From positions 18,119,035 through 18,183,034 of the forward strand of contig NC_045149.1 in NCBI RefSeq assembly GCF_008831285.2: a DNA stretch of 64,000 nucleotides. Direction: 5' to 3'. Positions 38,896 through 51,271 of this stretch are shown piece after piece. The DNA comes from Nymphaea colorata. Its lineage: Eukaryota; Streptophyta; Magnoliopsida; Nymphaeales; Nymphaeaceae. The position numbers were made by a program, and so were the translations under genes. Position 1 is the stretch's first letter, and each line of letters starts with the position of its first letter. The notes under the pieces were generated by a model, which did no database searches, was not told where the DNA came from, and worked only from the letters and a program-made list of their open reading frames with translations.

Positions 38896-41468
38896 GTTCT
38901 TCTTCCTGGAGCTTCTTTCATGGCGGACGGCAAAGCAGACTCTCCTGCATTTTGTTCCCCGATCTCCCTTATCCTTCTCCTGTTCCCGTCCCTCCGGCGG
39001 CAGCACCAACTCTGCAACTGAGGGTGGGAGACAGCAATAACGCCCTATGTAGGAGTCCTTAATGGTATTAATTACGACACTGCCACGAAAAGAAATACCG
39101 TATGTCTTCAACGATGGCAGTTTAGGAATTTCATTCAATTCACAGGGTGGTCTCGTTCCTCTGTTGTCTCCAAGGGCCGTCGCCGGCGGTCAGTGTCAGG
39201 TGCCTTCTGCTCCGACGACTTGCCTTACCACGTTGCCGATTCTAATTTTTAATTATTTCAGAGTCATTTAAAGTCAATAATAATTCCCAAAAAAATGTTA
39301 TAAAATCTGATTTTAAAATCGAATAATTTGATTCACAAATTTCAAAAACTAATTTTATAAAAATTAAATGTTTAAAATGAAATCATTTAGAAAATTTCAA
39401 CTTCCTTGTCCTAAGGGGACAAAGATGAGGCCAGATTTTGGATCTTTGCAGTTGAAATTGGATTTGGATGTGAAAGGCATTTTGGATCTTCTTTTACGCA
39501 AACCGAGCAAAGGGCCTTTGAGTTGAGGCAATGAACGCTCAAGATTTGCTCGAACAAAAAAAATTTTTTTTTCTTGTCTTCCTTACCGTTCATCGGCCTA
39601 TGACTATGAGATATCAATTTCGCATTAGCTGGTGAGCCGTACGGAACCAAAAATATATAGTTTATAAGAGGAGCCATACTCGAGAGATGCCTCGTGTTAA
39701 GCGCGGCTTCCGTTCTATTAAATGAAGGGTACATTTGACATTTAAAAAAATATTTTTTATTATTTTTAAAAATAATCTTTGAAAAATTTACCAAAAGCTG
39801 CTTAACTTTTGAGTCAACAACAAAATATTATTAAAAAAGTTAAAATTGTATGACATTTCACTTGGGACAATGAAATACATAATGTATAAATAAAAAAAAA
39901 CTCAAAAAACAATTTCAAATATTAGGGCATTCAACATCTAAATTGTAACGGTGGAACAATTCAATAAATTCACATAGAATCACTTTGAAAGCGGTGAAAA
40001 CGCTAATTTTTGGAAAAAGGAGAATAAGAACTTTTCTTTCTTGTTTGTATATGCTCAAGAGTTTGTAATGACAAAAATACCTAAGGAAAGGTTTTGAAGA
40101 GGACACAAATAAAATTATAAAAAAAAAAAAGACTAAAAAAAGTATAGTTGAGCATCATAATTTTCTAAAGTATTCTGATTCACATGTATATTTGTTGCCT
40201 ATCCCTATTTTGTGCACGCAACTCGATCTCCTTTTTAGTTTACTTTTTGTTGTTGGGCTTCGTGCATATTGATACCCATGTATATAATTTTTGTTTATGT
40301 ATGTATATGTATAATGATCAAAGTATTCTTGAAAATAAAAAAAGTTTTTTTTACAAAAATTTAAAAATATATATTTTTCATACAAAAATTAAAATATTCC
40401 AACCTTTTTTAGCATATATTTGTTAGTACACAAACATATGATCTTCTAAATCACACTAAACCTAATCTCATTGGTGACTTCAATGCTATTTTATGATATC
40501 AAATTATCTACTAAAGATTAAAGATTCTGATAAAGGTTGGCAGGTGACTAGTTTTCATTTAAAATTCTTTTTATATGCTGCAAAAAAGACATGCATAATG
40601 AAACACTTTTTTTTTAGATATTATAAAGCAGCCTTGAATCCCATGAAATAGAAGAGGGGATGCTTTGGCCTTGTCATCACCTTCTTTAGAAAAGAAGAAA
40701 GCTTAAGCATTGCAGCTACCAGCATATTTGAATGCACTTCTTGAAAAAGTGGGTTTTGTTAAAAAACTTGGTTGGTTTTGAGAAAAACAATTTTTTTAAT
40801 ACTTGAAAACATGGTTTCAGTGTTTGGATGACAAAATAATTTTTTTTTTTTTTTGGCGTTGCCTTTACAACACTAAGTTTAGCACTCTACAATTAGTTAG
40901 TTAAAACTTAAAACTATACATGTATTGGGGTGCAAACTATATCTAAAGCACAAATAAAAAATAAAATGTAAATTACAGTTTACGATATGAAAGTAAAATG
41001 CTTGTGAAATGAATCAATTATTTTCAAACATAAAAGATACTCTGTTAGCATTCAACCAAACCCCGTGCATTCCATTATTCAGAAATTCTATGAACATCAA
41101 ACGCATGAAACGGTGCAATTTAGCATGATTATAAAAAAAAGAGTATTTACTGTTAGATGGTTCAAAACACGACTCTACCAGCTGAGATGCATCCCAAAAC
41201 ACTCTCTTTTTTTGTGTAAAAAAAAAAAAAAAAATCCCCCCTCTTGGCTTTTGCAAGTACTTGTTGAAAAGCAGGATTTTGTAAAACAGGGTTTCTAAGA
41301 AACCCAGTTTCATGTATTGCCAAACGCTCGCTCCCAAAACGCTATTATGGAAGCAAAAAAAATCAATTCCTGCAAATAAATAAGATAAAAAGAAAAAATA
41401 AAATAAAATAAAAGGTTGAAGGAAAAATAAAATAAAATAAAAGGTTTCAATTCCTATCTCAGTATAAC

Positions 41469-41503
<35 letters not shown>

Positions 41504-42570
41504 CCTACATATACTACCATCGATCGTAATACATTTAATAATGATAACCAGAAGTTCGTTAAAACAATAAGATTTTTTCTACCAATTGATCACATTAATA
41601 CTTTTGTCTAATGATCATCGATTACTTGAACTTGATTATCAAGTAACCATTTACCACAAATATGAGAGGTAACAATTATGATAGAATTTCGCACAAGTTA
41701 GGTGTTATGTCTTTTCACCTACAACACACACATGGTTATTGCGTGGTTGGAGCCTTTTTCTTTTGGTGGTTGAGGCGTTTTATTTAAAAGACCATCTACT
41801 CTACTATGCATGCATAATGTAATGTGTGGTTGGTTCAAAACTTAGGCAGATATTTTGTAATTGCTGTTTTTTTAACTTTTATTTTAGGAGTTCTTGAATT
41901 CTGAAATATAGAAAAGGCATGAGTGAAAAGATTTTTTGTTTACATTTGAAAGGAACAAGATTAGTTTTGTTTTTTCTTTTATGAAGAGGTAGTTTTTTTG
42001 TCCTTCAGTCCCCTTTTCCCCTAACTCTCTGATGAATATTGAAAATATATAATTACACAAAAAAACTTTAATAGCATTTCATATTATCAACAGCACGTAT
42101 AAACATCTTGATATATTTATAAAAACTTTTTTATATAAAACATGCTTTGCTTTAAGTTGTTTTTACCAAAAATATGTATTTTTATTATCAAATGTTGATG
42201 ATATAACGACCATTAGTTTTTTTTTTTGTTATAAAAATATTAATAAAGTCTAAACAAATGATCAACTTAATATACATTTTGCATGGACTTATTCTTACAG
42301 TAAAGTTAGATTAAAAAAAAAACATCCAATGTTTTTCTCTTCTCTCTCCCTCACCTTTTGTATATATAAGCTGCTGAACTCCGATACTCATAATTTAAAA
42401 AAAAAAAAATAATAATGTGTCATGGCTGTCATACTCCTACCACATCGTCATCTGCACTTATATGACACACAGCCTGACCATATATAAATTTGTTTAAAAT
42501 ATGAGTTAACAAATAAAAAAAGAAGGAATGTTTTAAATAAACAATAGGATACATTAGTTAGAAAAAGAAA
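38896..42570. other. SUVH upstream region and AT-rich intergenic DNA
   Basis: About 38896-39250 is GC-richer and probably holds the SUVH leader and promoter. From 39.25 kb on the sequence is very AT-rich with many A and T runs, no recognised gene, and a (TA)n tract at 41471-41501. An AAAATAAAATAAAAGG unit is duplicated near 41398-41442. Confidence 0.5.
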
Positions 42571-42580
42571 CCCCATGGGG

Positions 42581-42651
42581 GGCCGTTTGAATGTCGGGTA
42601 TAAAATATTTTTTTTTTTTTAATAAAGGTTTCACACCCACATCAAACGCGG
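42581..42651. repeat. Short inverted repeat, possible MITE remnant
   Basis: CCGTTTGAATGTCGGGT at 42583 and its imperfect inverse ACCCACATCAAACGCGG ending at 42651 enclose an A/T-rich loop of about 35 bp. Confidence 0.35.
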
Positions 42652-42935
42652 AATAAAACACATGGGGGTATTATTAGGAAGGATCCGGAACTAAAATACT
42701 CCAATTAAAATCGCCGGATAGCTTTTTTATTCCTCCGTTCAGCCGGATCAGATTTTGACATAATTAACCTTCAACTTAAACTACTTATTTTTAAATTGAT
42801 ATTTTAATATATTTTTTTTCATTTATGTGTGGATGCCCTTTAAAATTTAAAATTTTACTAGTGCCTCTCAACCAAAAATTTCTATTTCGGACCTGGCCTT
42901 ACCACATAAAGGCACCTCCCCATGTTTTTGTTTTT

Positions 42936-43285
42936 ATATGGCATAACGGGCGTCGACTCAGGTACCCAACGGCGACGGGTACCTGGTTCGAGTCCTGACT
43001 CAGGCTTGAAAAAAGGTATGGTGTCGGCTTGGTAAGATTTTTTTTAAAAAACATATTTTATTGATTTATATATATATATATTATAATTAATTATGTTTAC
43101 CTATTATTTTATATTAAAAATTGTATATCTTTTAGTTTAATCCAACCGAACTCGAACTCGGGTTTTAGATGTCGGACCGCGCCGAGGCCCTGATTTCGAG
43201 TGCCGGGTCAACCCGAACCCGACTCCTTGTTGAGCCAAGTCGGGTTCGGGTTGGGCCAGCCCGATGCGCAAACTTAATATGGCAT
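42936..43285. mobile_element. GC-capped, AT-cored element (copy 2) with 9-bp flanking direct repeat
   Basis: Perfect direct repeat ATATGGCAT at 42936-42944 and 43277-43285 flanks a unit of about 332 bp. The GC-rich left cap contains GGGTACCTGG and CTCAGG words; the AT core runs about 43030-43140; the right cap is built of GGGTTCGGGTTGGGCC-type words. The ends are imperfectly inverted (TAACGGGCGTCG versus TAAGTTTGCGCATCG). The target duplication of 8-9 bp and lack of coding sequence fit a non-autonomous hAT- or Mutator-type element. Confidence 0.6.
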
Positions 43286-43689
43286 CCTGTTATATATGTC
43301 CAATTGTATTGGTAGAATCCACTTGGTCCAAGTGACATGACATGAGACCACCGGAATAATTGATGTTAAATGAGCATAGTTCAACAAACAACTTTGCTCC
43401 GGAACCCCAATAGAAAGAACAAAATTAAAAGTTGGATATCAATGGCAATGTTAACAATGGCCCCATGATGCAACAAAAAGAATGTGCATGTTAACTATCA
43501 TGTATGGGCTCAATCTCGCCTTTATGAGCACCAAAAACCCCCAAGATTTTGGCACTTCCATACTCATCTCTATTATGACGTCCCAGCCATCATCCACCAA
43601 CTTTCTAAGAAAATGATCAGTTCAGGGAACAAACAATCCCCAAAAGATAAACAAAATATTAGCAATGAGGAACTTAGAATGCGAAACAA

Positions 43690-44042
43690 TCGGATAGTCA
43701 CATATTCAGATTCAAATATAAATAAAGAAAAGTTATATGCAATTCCGAAATCCGATTTCACAATCAGAATCTAATTTTTATATTTATATCTGTTTTTTGC
43801 CAATTTTTAAAATGTAAGAGAATGATATATATATATATATATATGTCTAAAATAAATCTGATCCAAATGTGTATCCGAAGGCGATCAGATATTTATCTTT
43901 ATTCAAATTTGATCGGATGTCATTTCTTAAATCTGAATTCGATACGATTTCTTAATCTGATATTAAAATTTTCTTCCATATATGATTTTTTCAAATTGGT
44001 TCGGTCAGATATCATATTCAAATTGAATGTATTGACATTCCT
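43690..44042. repeat. Dispersed repeat rich in ATCTGAAT-type words, copy C
   Basis: Partner of the 7115-7515 copy, with shared blocks in the same order, here ending at GACATTCCTA. It includes an internal (TA)n run at 43825-43845. No coding capacity recognised. Confidence 0.45.
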
Positions 44043-44282
44043 ACTTATAAGTATTTAATTTGGTACTTTTGAGCTTAAATAGATGCTCCTGGTGCCATCT
44101 GGATCCAAATAAAAGTCCATATGGGGCCAAGCTGTAGTTAAGTCAGGCCTCCGGCTCCGGTGATAAATGCCCAAATCTTTCAATTGAGACCATCCTTATC
44201 TTCTACTTCAATGTTGTTCCATGCAATATTCACAAAAAAGAACAAAAAAGCCAATGAGCACATAAACACTAGCGACTTTGGT

Positions 44283-44400
44283 CGGTAGGAACTAGTGGCG
44301 GAGCTAGGATTTTTTAGCTGAACGGCACTCAAGTCACATGCACGAGACTGATGTGGGCACCACATGTAAGTTTGAATTTTTCCCAAACTCCCATGTATTT
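44283..44400. repeat. Repeat fragment with GGCGGAGCTAGGATTTTT signature
   Basis: AGTGGCGGAGCTAGGATTTT is a signature found at the ends of many dispersed plant repeats; inverted or related words occur at 55242-55256 (TAGCTCCGCTACTGG). The extent is not defined. Confidence 0.35.
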
Positions 44401-44744
44401 CCGCCACTGTATAGATCTGTTTTGTTTTCTTCTTCACTTTTTTCCTTCAATAATTGTCTGCAATACTGAGACAAGATCCCACTGCTGGTGGCTAAATGAC
44501 TTTTTAACTTTGTTGTGTCCACCTAACCCATTCCACTCAGTACTTTGCAAGTTGCTCCCTTCATTTTCCTGGTTATGGAATTTGGTGATTTGCTGGGCCT
44601 GTGAGAGATTTCAACAAGGAAAATGAAGAGACAATTACAACATCATAGTAACTTAGAATTTTTAACTTATTCCTTCCTTTAATATTGTTAAGACTTTTAG
44701 ATTGAAATATTATAAACTAAAGCAGAAACTCCAAGCGGGGAGCA

Positions 44745-44866
44745 GACAGAGGGCCTGGCCCATCACCCGTTGAAGCCTGGGTTTGGTTCGGGCCGATAAT
44801 GAATGGGCTAGGGTCCGGGCCTAGCCAGAGCCCAGTTAGGCTGGTCGAGCTTTTAAAGGTGAGTTG
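44745..44866. repeat. GGGCC-rich repeat cap
   Basis: Dense GGGCCTGGCCC and GGTCCGGGCCTAG words like the caps of the elements at 42944 and 49013, but no AT core or second cap was found. It directly precedes the hAT-like element at 44886. Confidence 0.35.
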
Positions 44867-44877
44867 ACTGCACAATG

Positions 44878-45315
44878 CCCACCACTAGGGGTGAATACGA
44901 ACCGAGTCGAGCCCAAGTTCACTCAACTCGAGCTCAGTTCGATTAATGAAACCTCGAGCTCGATAATAGCTCGACTGAAGTAGCTCGAGCTGGACTCGGC
45001 AGTTACGTGTTGCGCTTGAGCTCGACTCGATTAAGGGTCGACAAACTCGTTTGAATAGAATTGATATTCATTGTTACGTGTTGAGCTCAAGCTCAACTTG
45101 ATTAAAGCTCAACAAACTCGATTAAGGCTTGAGATCGACTTGATTAAAGCTCAACAAACTCGATTAAGGCTTGAGCTCGACTAGGCAGTTATGTGTTGAG
45201 CTCAAACTCAACTCGATTATTTGAACAAGTCGACTCATGAGCTCGACTTGTGAAGCAAATTACTCGACTCAAATTGGTTCACGAGCTCGACTCGTTGTTC
45301 ACCCCTACCCACCCC
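44878..45315. mobile_element. hAT-like MITE built of TCGAGCTCGA words, with 8-bp target duplication
   Basis: The element spans 44886-45307 (422 bp). It starts TAGGGGTGAATACGAACCGA and ends in the inverse, which on the minus strand reads TAGGGGTGAACAACGAGTCG. Flanks CCCACCAC (44878-44885) and CCCACCCC (45308-45315) match in 7 of 8 bases, as expected for a hAT insertion. The interior repeats variants of ACTCGATTAAGGCTTGAGCT several times. No transposase frame. Confidence 0.7.
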
Positions 45316-45362
45316 CAATCACAATCAACTATTAAAAAAATAATTTTCGTGTGTCACTATAG

Positions 45363-45580
45363 ATAAGTTTTCTCTTCAGAAAAACAAAAGGATATTTTTA
45401 ACTTTCAATCTGCTACACCACGTCAAAAACACATAAGTTTTCTCTTGAGAAAAGCAAAAAGGTATTTTTTTCAATCTCAACAATCTAACTGTCTAATCTT
45501 AAATCAAAAACACAAAAGGTATTTTCTTTTGGATTTAAGATGAAAGAGGAATCAGGAAAGTCTAATCTTAAATCTAAGTG
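45363..45580. repeat. Local duplications upstream of NF-YC
   Basis: ATAAGTTTTCTCTT[C/G]AGAAAA recurs at 45363 and 45433 (70-bp offset) with matching downstream sequence. GTCTAATCTTAAAT then occurs near 45493 and 45558. Confidence 0.5.
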
Positions 45581-46087
45581 TTTTAAATCTCAACAATCTG
45601 ACGCCATCAAACACTCCCTTACCAGATATGCTATGCAAATATTGCGGGTAAACCACCCAAATAAGACATTTATATTTGTTAATTAAAATTTTCAGATTGT
45701 TAAGAAAACTCTGGATAATCAGTTAAGAAGTGACAGGTGTTTTACAAGCAGTTATTATTATTTATTATTATTGTTAAATTGCTTGCCGGTTTAAAGGAAA
45801 CCAGTGATGGGGATGGAAGTCTTGGAGCTTCCATCTGTTCGAAGATCCTTCACTCCTCTCTTGTTGGGCGTCCATCCATCCATCCGCTGCTGTTGGATTT
45901 CTCCCTCTTGACTGGAGAATACCAAACAACAAAAGGCTTCATCATCATCATCATCAACGACGATCCTGGTGGTTTCACGCGTCAAACCCTCATCCTCTCT
46001 TTCTGGATATTATCCAATAGCAAAATTTCGCTTCCTCACGTTTTCTGCGTATATATCCTCTTCCTCCCTCTTTCTACAAGGTGGGCA

Positions 46088-46130
<43 letters not shown>

Positions 46131-46158
46131 CGCGCGCACGCTCTCTCTCTCTCTCTCC
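46088..46158. repeat. (CT)n microsatellite block
   Basis: Nearly continuous CT repeats interrupted by GGCGCGCGCACG, just after the proposed leader exon. Confidence 0.9.
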
Positions 46159-49012
46159 TACCCACATGCTAAAACATTAGTTTGGTCTTGCTTAAGCAAT
46201 TACCTTGGATCCCTTGTTCGGAATTGAAAATTATTTTTGGTTTAGTTGATGGTGGTAGCTGTCTCGATACCCTGGATGGGCGGACGAGGAATTTCTAGGG
46301 GTTTTTAGAATTATTTGCGTTTTTTGGTTAATCGCAACGATTTTTGAGGCTCTATTTGAGATAGCGAAATCGGAATCTCTAGGGTTTCGTGCAATTATGC
46401 ATTTTTTGGTTAGTTGTGGTCATTCCTGTGATGGTGTCGGGACGGGCGTTTTGGAATGAATATCTAAGTTTTTTTTTTTAGAAGGATTGTAGTTCGGTTA
46501 CTCTTCTTATAGTGGGATCTTGATTGATGTTGGAGGGACTTCTGGAATTCCTTGGGAAAGATTACATTTGTAAACTTAATGTTATTGTAATGGTCTCTTG
46601 GTGAACCGAGGGCGGAAATTCTAGAGTTTTTAGCAAATAATGCATGGATTCGGTTCATGATTTCGTGTTCTTTTGCATTCACAACTTCTATATCTTCTCC
46701 TTTTTAGTATTTGTTATCGTTGTGACTTTGGAGGCGTTCTTCGTCTCGGTGCCTGAACTATCTTCCTGCGTGTTGAAAACTTGAAACTTCCTTTTTGCTT
46801 TGTATTTCAATGTTTTTCTTTTTTTATTTAATTTTCCTGTTTGTGTTTGAGCAGTTTTCTGCTTCTGGTTGTTGCGGGTGTGAAACAAGAGCTAAAATAT
46901 ATATATGTAGGTGCGCGTTTCCTTTGTATGGCAGGTGTAGATCCTCTGGTTTTGTATGTCGAATCAAGATGCAAAAAGATATGAAAAAATTAACTTCATG
47001 AGTATAGAATATAGATAAGAGCTAAGGATGCATGTTCAGAAAAGATGTTTTGGTCATCTGAGACACAAGACATGCGTCATACAAGGGAAGACTTGGGTGA
47101 CCTCTCACGAGAGTACTATGGCAACATATGCTAGTTCTTGGAAACAATTATCAAATAAAACCCGCATGACCAATAATTTCTTTAGAAGAAACAAAATGAA
47201 GTATCTGTTTAGAGACTGCACATACTCCCAGTAATGGGTCACAGAGAACTGGGAAGTTCTCCATGAGAAAGAACGGCAATTTCAACAACTGTGTTTGTCA
47301 AGTACTCGAATATCACCAACCATAAGGATCTAGCAGCTCCACAAAAGCTGGTCATTTGCCATTGCAAATCTTATTTTTGACAAACAGATGATTTAAAAAC
47401 CAATTCTTTTAAGATCACTAACTGGAGAAAAGCAGCATATAGAGGTTGGGCCAGGGGCAGTATTCTATAGTCATGGCTTCGGGACATCCTCTGAAAGTAA
47501 GAATGAACTAGGCATGACATGAGAGTTTTCTGAAAAGTCAATTCTTTACATGCTAAATATTCATGCTACGTGCCATTCAAATTTCTTTATCTGAATCAAA
47601 GAAGGAGGATTATCATCTTGGTAAAATTTTTAAACAACAATTCTAAATCATTAACATGAATAAAAGTATGAAGCAATATGTCTGTTTTACAAGGTGAAAT
47701 ACAATGCTAAGTCAAAAATTGAAATGTAGTACGTGGAAGAAAGTAACAACAAATCAGATTAAAGAGAACTCAGTGGATCTAAAGGAAAAATATTGGTCGT
47801 TTGGCATTTGTGTAACTTTGCATGGTAAGTGTTAGTGTATCTGAATGGCATGTAATTTTAATTTAACATAAGATATGGATGCGAGGTGAAGTCTTTGTTA
47901 CATAAGTCTGTCATTGAAATGTGGAAGAGAGTTATTGATCACAGATGAGGAACACTAGCCACTTTTGTTGCTAAACTTTGGTCATCATATTGCTAAGTAG
48001 AAAAGAAGAAACTATTAATCTTGCTTGTCTGCAGTCTGATGCTCTCTTCTGAATGCCACTGAGGAAATATAGTTTTACTCTCTCTCTCTCTCTCTCGCGC
48101 GCGTGAACTTGTGCTGTTGTTTATATGTGTACCATGTTTTCTTGCTAGTTTGCCTCAAAATTCATTTATATGTTTCACCTGGTCAATAACATCTGATGAC
48201 GCTGCTGCGCATGTCGTGTTCGTATGCCTGCCAAGTATTGCTCTGGGGATGATTAAGATAAAAAAGGAATTTTTTCAATGAAACTGTAAAGAAATCATTG
48301 TAGCTCTCTTAAGTGCAAATTGTGAAAAATAGCAATCTAGGTTACAAAGACTATGATGCTTTGCATCTAAGTGCCAGGACATATGAAGAGTTCTAGTCTA
48401 TTCTAAAGTATGTGTCTAATAAACTTCATGGTAAAATGAATTAGTTGGATCGTCTAACTTTGAATCCTTTGCCTTTGTGGTATCTTTTTGTTACAATCAC
48501 TTGTTTAGTGTATGCTAATCATGACTGTCCTCGGCTGCTTGCGGGTTTCAGGACCTGTTGAACTATAGAATAGTCAATTTGACTTCTATATAGTCCACCT
48601 GATTTAAATATGCTGCCTATGCATGTTGTTGCTGGTATCTAGGTGGTGGTGCAGGTATTTCTAGGTAATATAATATTGCGTTTTGTACACTAAATGGTAC
48701 ATATATATGCACGTTTTACATTTTCTAAGTTTCCTCTGTTTCCTTACCTTCCTCCTGCCTCTCAACATGACACATACATGTATGTGGTCTCATGTTCTTG
48801 TTCAGCGTATGCTCTTTTTAAGCCATTAGGTGCTGTTGAAAATAGGTACAGTTAACACTATAATAAATTGTTGTTTTGTACTGGAACATTTTTTCTTATG
48901 TCCTCAGTGTGCTTAAATCCAGTCATTAAGGCCAGATTCCAGAACTAGCATAGGACATGAACTTAACTGTTGTTCTGGTGCCATCAGATGAACTTGAAAG
49001 CTGTATTTTGAG

Positions 49013-49314
49013 TAGGGTGGGCTGATGGATATCCAGTACCTGGCCCAACTCGGGCCGTGGCCTTAGAAATGGGCACCAAGCCGGCCTGATAAGTTATTTT
49101 TAATATTATTTTATTTAAAATGCATATCTATTTTGTTGTAATTAATTATAAATATTAAACCATATTAAAAATATAATTTTTATTCTAATTGGGCTGAGCC
49201 AGGCCTCGTGCCCAGATTGCGAGCAGTCGGGTCGGGCCCGGGCTGCAGTCAAGGGCTGTGGCTGAGCTGAGGCCGACTTCTTATCAGGCTAAGCTGGCCC
49301 GATGGCAAGGCCTA
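49013..49314. mobile_element. GC-capped, AT-cored element (copy 3)
   Basis: About 302 bp. The left end TAGGGTGGGCTGATGG and the right end (minus strand TAGGCCTTGCCATCGG) are imperfectly inverted. Flanks ATTTTGAG and ACTATGAG match in 6 of 8 bases, a possible eroded target duplication. The AT core (about 49095-49190) and right cap (GGGTCGGGCCCGGG words) parallel the copies at 6733 and 42944. Confidence 0.5.
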
Positions 49315-49550
49315 ACTATGAGTGCTAATTGGGGTGTGGTAAAGGTTATATATATAGAAGATCTTTTTCTGTCATTCTGTATATAAGCTGATTTGACTTA
49401 GTCAAGTTGTGGAGGGACTGGAACTGCTATGTAGCCTTTTTGATGTTCATCACATGTTTTTTTCGATCATATTTTTGAAGCAAGTTAGTTGACCTAGTTT
49501 GAACTTTGAACAGCCTAGGTTTGAGGGTGCTCTAGCTTATGCTCACCAAT

Positions 49551-49916
49551 TTATTGGAAAGTGCAAATGTTCTATCTGAACTTCAGTCACCAACTGGGCT
49601 ACTAAATCATAGATTGAGTTCTGTGCACCGTTAAGTGCACGCAACCTACGCAGTAAGGGAGGGGACATTTTAGTAATTTTTGAGAAAGGTATGTCCTTTA
49701 TAGTCTTTTTATTTTTTTCGATTTCCATTTTTGTTTTCCCAAAAAGTTTTCTTTTTGTGTGCAGAGGGTATTTTCCTCATAACCATACTGGTGCATGAAA
49801 ATTTCAATCATGTTAAGCTGGGATGTCTATGGTCATAGTTAGACACTTGGCTATTCTTTTTGGAGCAAATATTCTGTCTGAATTCCATTCATCAACTGAG
49901 CTAATGAATTATGTTA
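49551..49916. repeat. Diverged 60-bp direct repeat pair
   Basis: Segments 49551-49611 and 49858-49916 share GCAAATNTTCTNTCTGAA and CAACTG[G/A]GCTA at the same spacing, about 70% identity, 305 bp apart, inside the proposed NF-YC leader intron. Confidence 0.4.
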
Positions 49917-50452
49917 AGATGGGATGCTGCGATTACAAGCCATCTCATGGAAAAGAGGGCCAAAGCCCTTCCCTCCATGCCTCCTAGGTCCAATGCTGCT
50001 TCGATGCACGAGTACACCTTCAGCTCGGTGTCATCCTCTACCTCCATAACCTGCAGGATAGTAATGCTCATGATAATTAAATTGGCAACGTGCTGTTAAC
50101 GTGCCACCAGCTTAATCAACTATACTGCACCTCTTGAGGCGTTGTCTTGACCTTCTCATCATGTTGCCTTTTTACAAAGATTTTGATTGTACAAATCTCT
50201 CACTTCTGTTATCCCATGTTTTTAAAAACATGGATTGCTCCCCAATTTGTTTTCAAGCTACATTCATGGTGTGATCATCCTTCTGCAGCAGTTCTATCAT
50301 CTCAATTGAATAAAATCGGCTATTTGAGAAATTCAGGGTCTTTGAGGCATGTGTAATTTTTAGATTATGCTTGATTAATAATTAATTTAAGTTTATACGT
50401 GTGGTGAGATTCAGGAGTGGTTCGGTTGGGACTTGGTCTGATACTTAAAAAT

Positions 50453-51271
50453 ATGGATAAGCAAGGGCAAGGGCAGACCCCAGTAATGGGTGTAGTTAGT
50501 GGAGCAGGAGCGATGCCTTATAGCACACAGCCACATCAAGCTGCTCAGATGTTGGGCCCTGGGACTGCTGCATCTGCTGCAGTTAATGTTCAATCTGCAG
50601 GTCAGTCTGTTGCATTTGCCACCTCTCCTGCTCAAGTGGCTGCTCAGAACCAGCTCATGTATCAGCACTTGCATCAGCAACAGCAAGCTCATCAACTTCA
50701 ACAGCTCCAGTTGTTTTGGGCTAATCAGATGCGAGAAATAGAACAGACTGTGGATTTCAAGAATCATAGTTTGCCCTTGGCAAGAATCAAGAAGATTATG
50801 AAGGCTGATGAGGATGTGAGGATGATATCAGCTGAGGCTCCCATAGTTTTTGCAAAGGCTTGTGAGATGTTCATTCTTGAGCTGACGCTTAGGTCATGGA
50901 TACACACTGAAGAGAATAAGAGGCGGACACTGCAGAAGAATGACATAGCTGCTGCGATCACGAGGACAGACATATTTGATTTTCTGGTCGACATAGTACC
51001 AAGGGACGAGTTGAAGGATGAGGTAGTCGCCGGAATCCCCAGGGGTGGATCACTGCCTATTGGTGCACCACCTGACGTGATTCCGTACTATTACATGCCT
51101 CCTCAGCCTGTTGGTCCAGTAGGAGCACCAGGGATGATAATGGGGAAGCCTATCATGGATCCAGTAGCTTTCACCCAGCAGCATTGTCCTTACGTGCCAC
51201 AACAGATGTGGCCACAGCCTCCCTCTCAAGAGGAGCAGCAGCCAACACAACAGCAGCAGCAGCAAGCTTGA
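50453..51271 (+). CDS. NF-YC: NF-YC subunit of the CCAAT-binding NF-Y complex
   Basis: Single coding exon, 272 aa. The histone-fold domain spans about 105-182 ([60 protein letters not shown]), preceded by the family-typical [12 protein letters not shown] and followed by a Pro/Met/Gln-rich tail ending in a run of six Gln, then Ala. NF-YC dimerises with NF-YB and, with NF-YA, binds CCAAT. In plants the dimer also supports CONSTANS-dependent flowering, light and ABA responses (family knowledge). It belongs with the NF-YC1/2/3/4/9 group; a single orthologue cannot be chosen by eye. The start is the first Met after the acceptor at 50412 and gives the usual MDKQ/MDQQ-type N-terminus. No defects seen. 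Confidence 0.95.
   Translation: MDKQGQGQTPVMGVVSGAGAMPYSTQPHQAAQMLGPGTAASAAVNVQSAGQSVAFATSPAQVAAQNQLMYQHLHQQQQAHQLQQLQLFWANQMREIEQTVDFKNHSLPLARIKKIMKADEDVRMISAEAPIVFAKACEMFILELTLRSWIHTEENKRRTLQKNDIAAAITRTDIFDFLVDIVPRDELKDEVVAGIPRGGSLPIGAPPDVIPYYYMPPQPVGPVGAPGMIMGKPIMDPVAFTQQHCPYVPQQMWPQPPSQEEQQPTQQQQQQA

Larger units (their letters stand above)
46080..50412 (+). other. Candidate large 5'UTR intron of the NF-YC gene
   Basis: The acceptor GAGATTCAG ends at 50412, 40 bp before the NF-YC start codon. Upstream, about 45830-46080 is pyrimidine-rich, leader-like sequence with a CCAAT box (46011) and a possible donor CTACAAG|GTGGGC near 46080. Leader introns are common in plant NF-YC genes. The interval holds no recognisable gene. 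It carries CT microsatellites at 46088-46158, a CT/CG tract at 48078-48103 and a transposon footprint at 49013-49314. The donor choice is uncertain. Confidence 0.4.

Noticed and set aside
42970-43000. GGTTCGAGTCC, a tRNA B-box look-alike
   Set aside because: No A-box, acceptor stem or cloverleaf can be drawn around it. It is one of the GC-rich cap words of the element at 42944.
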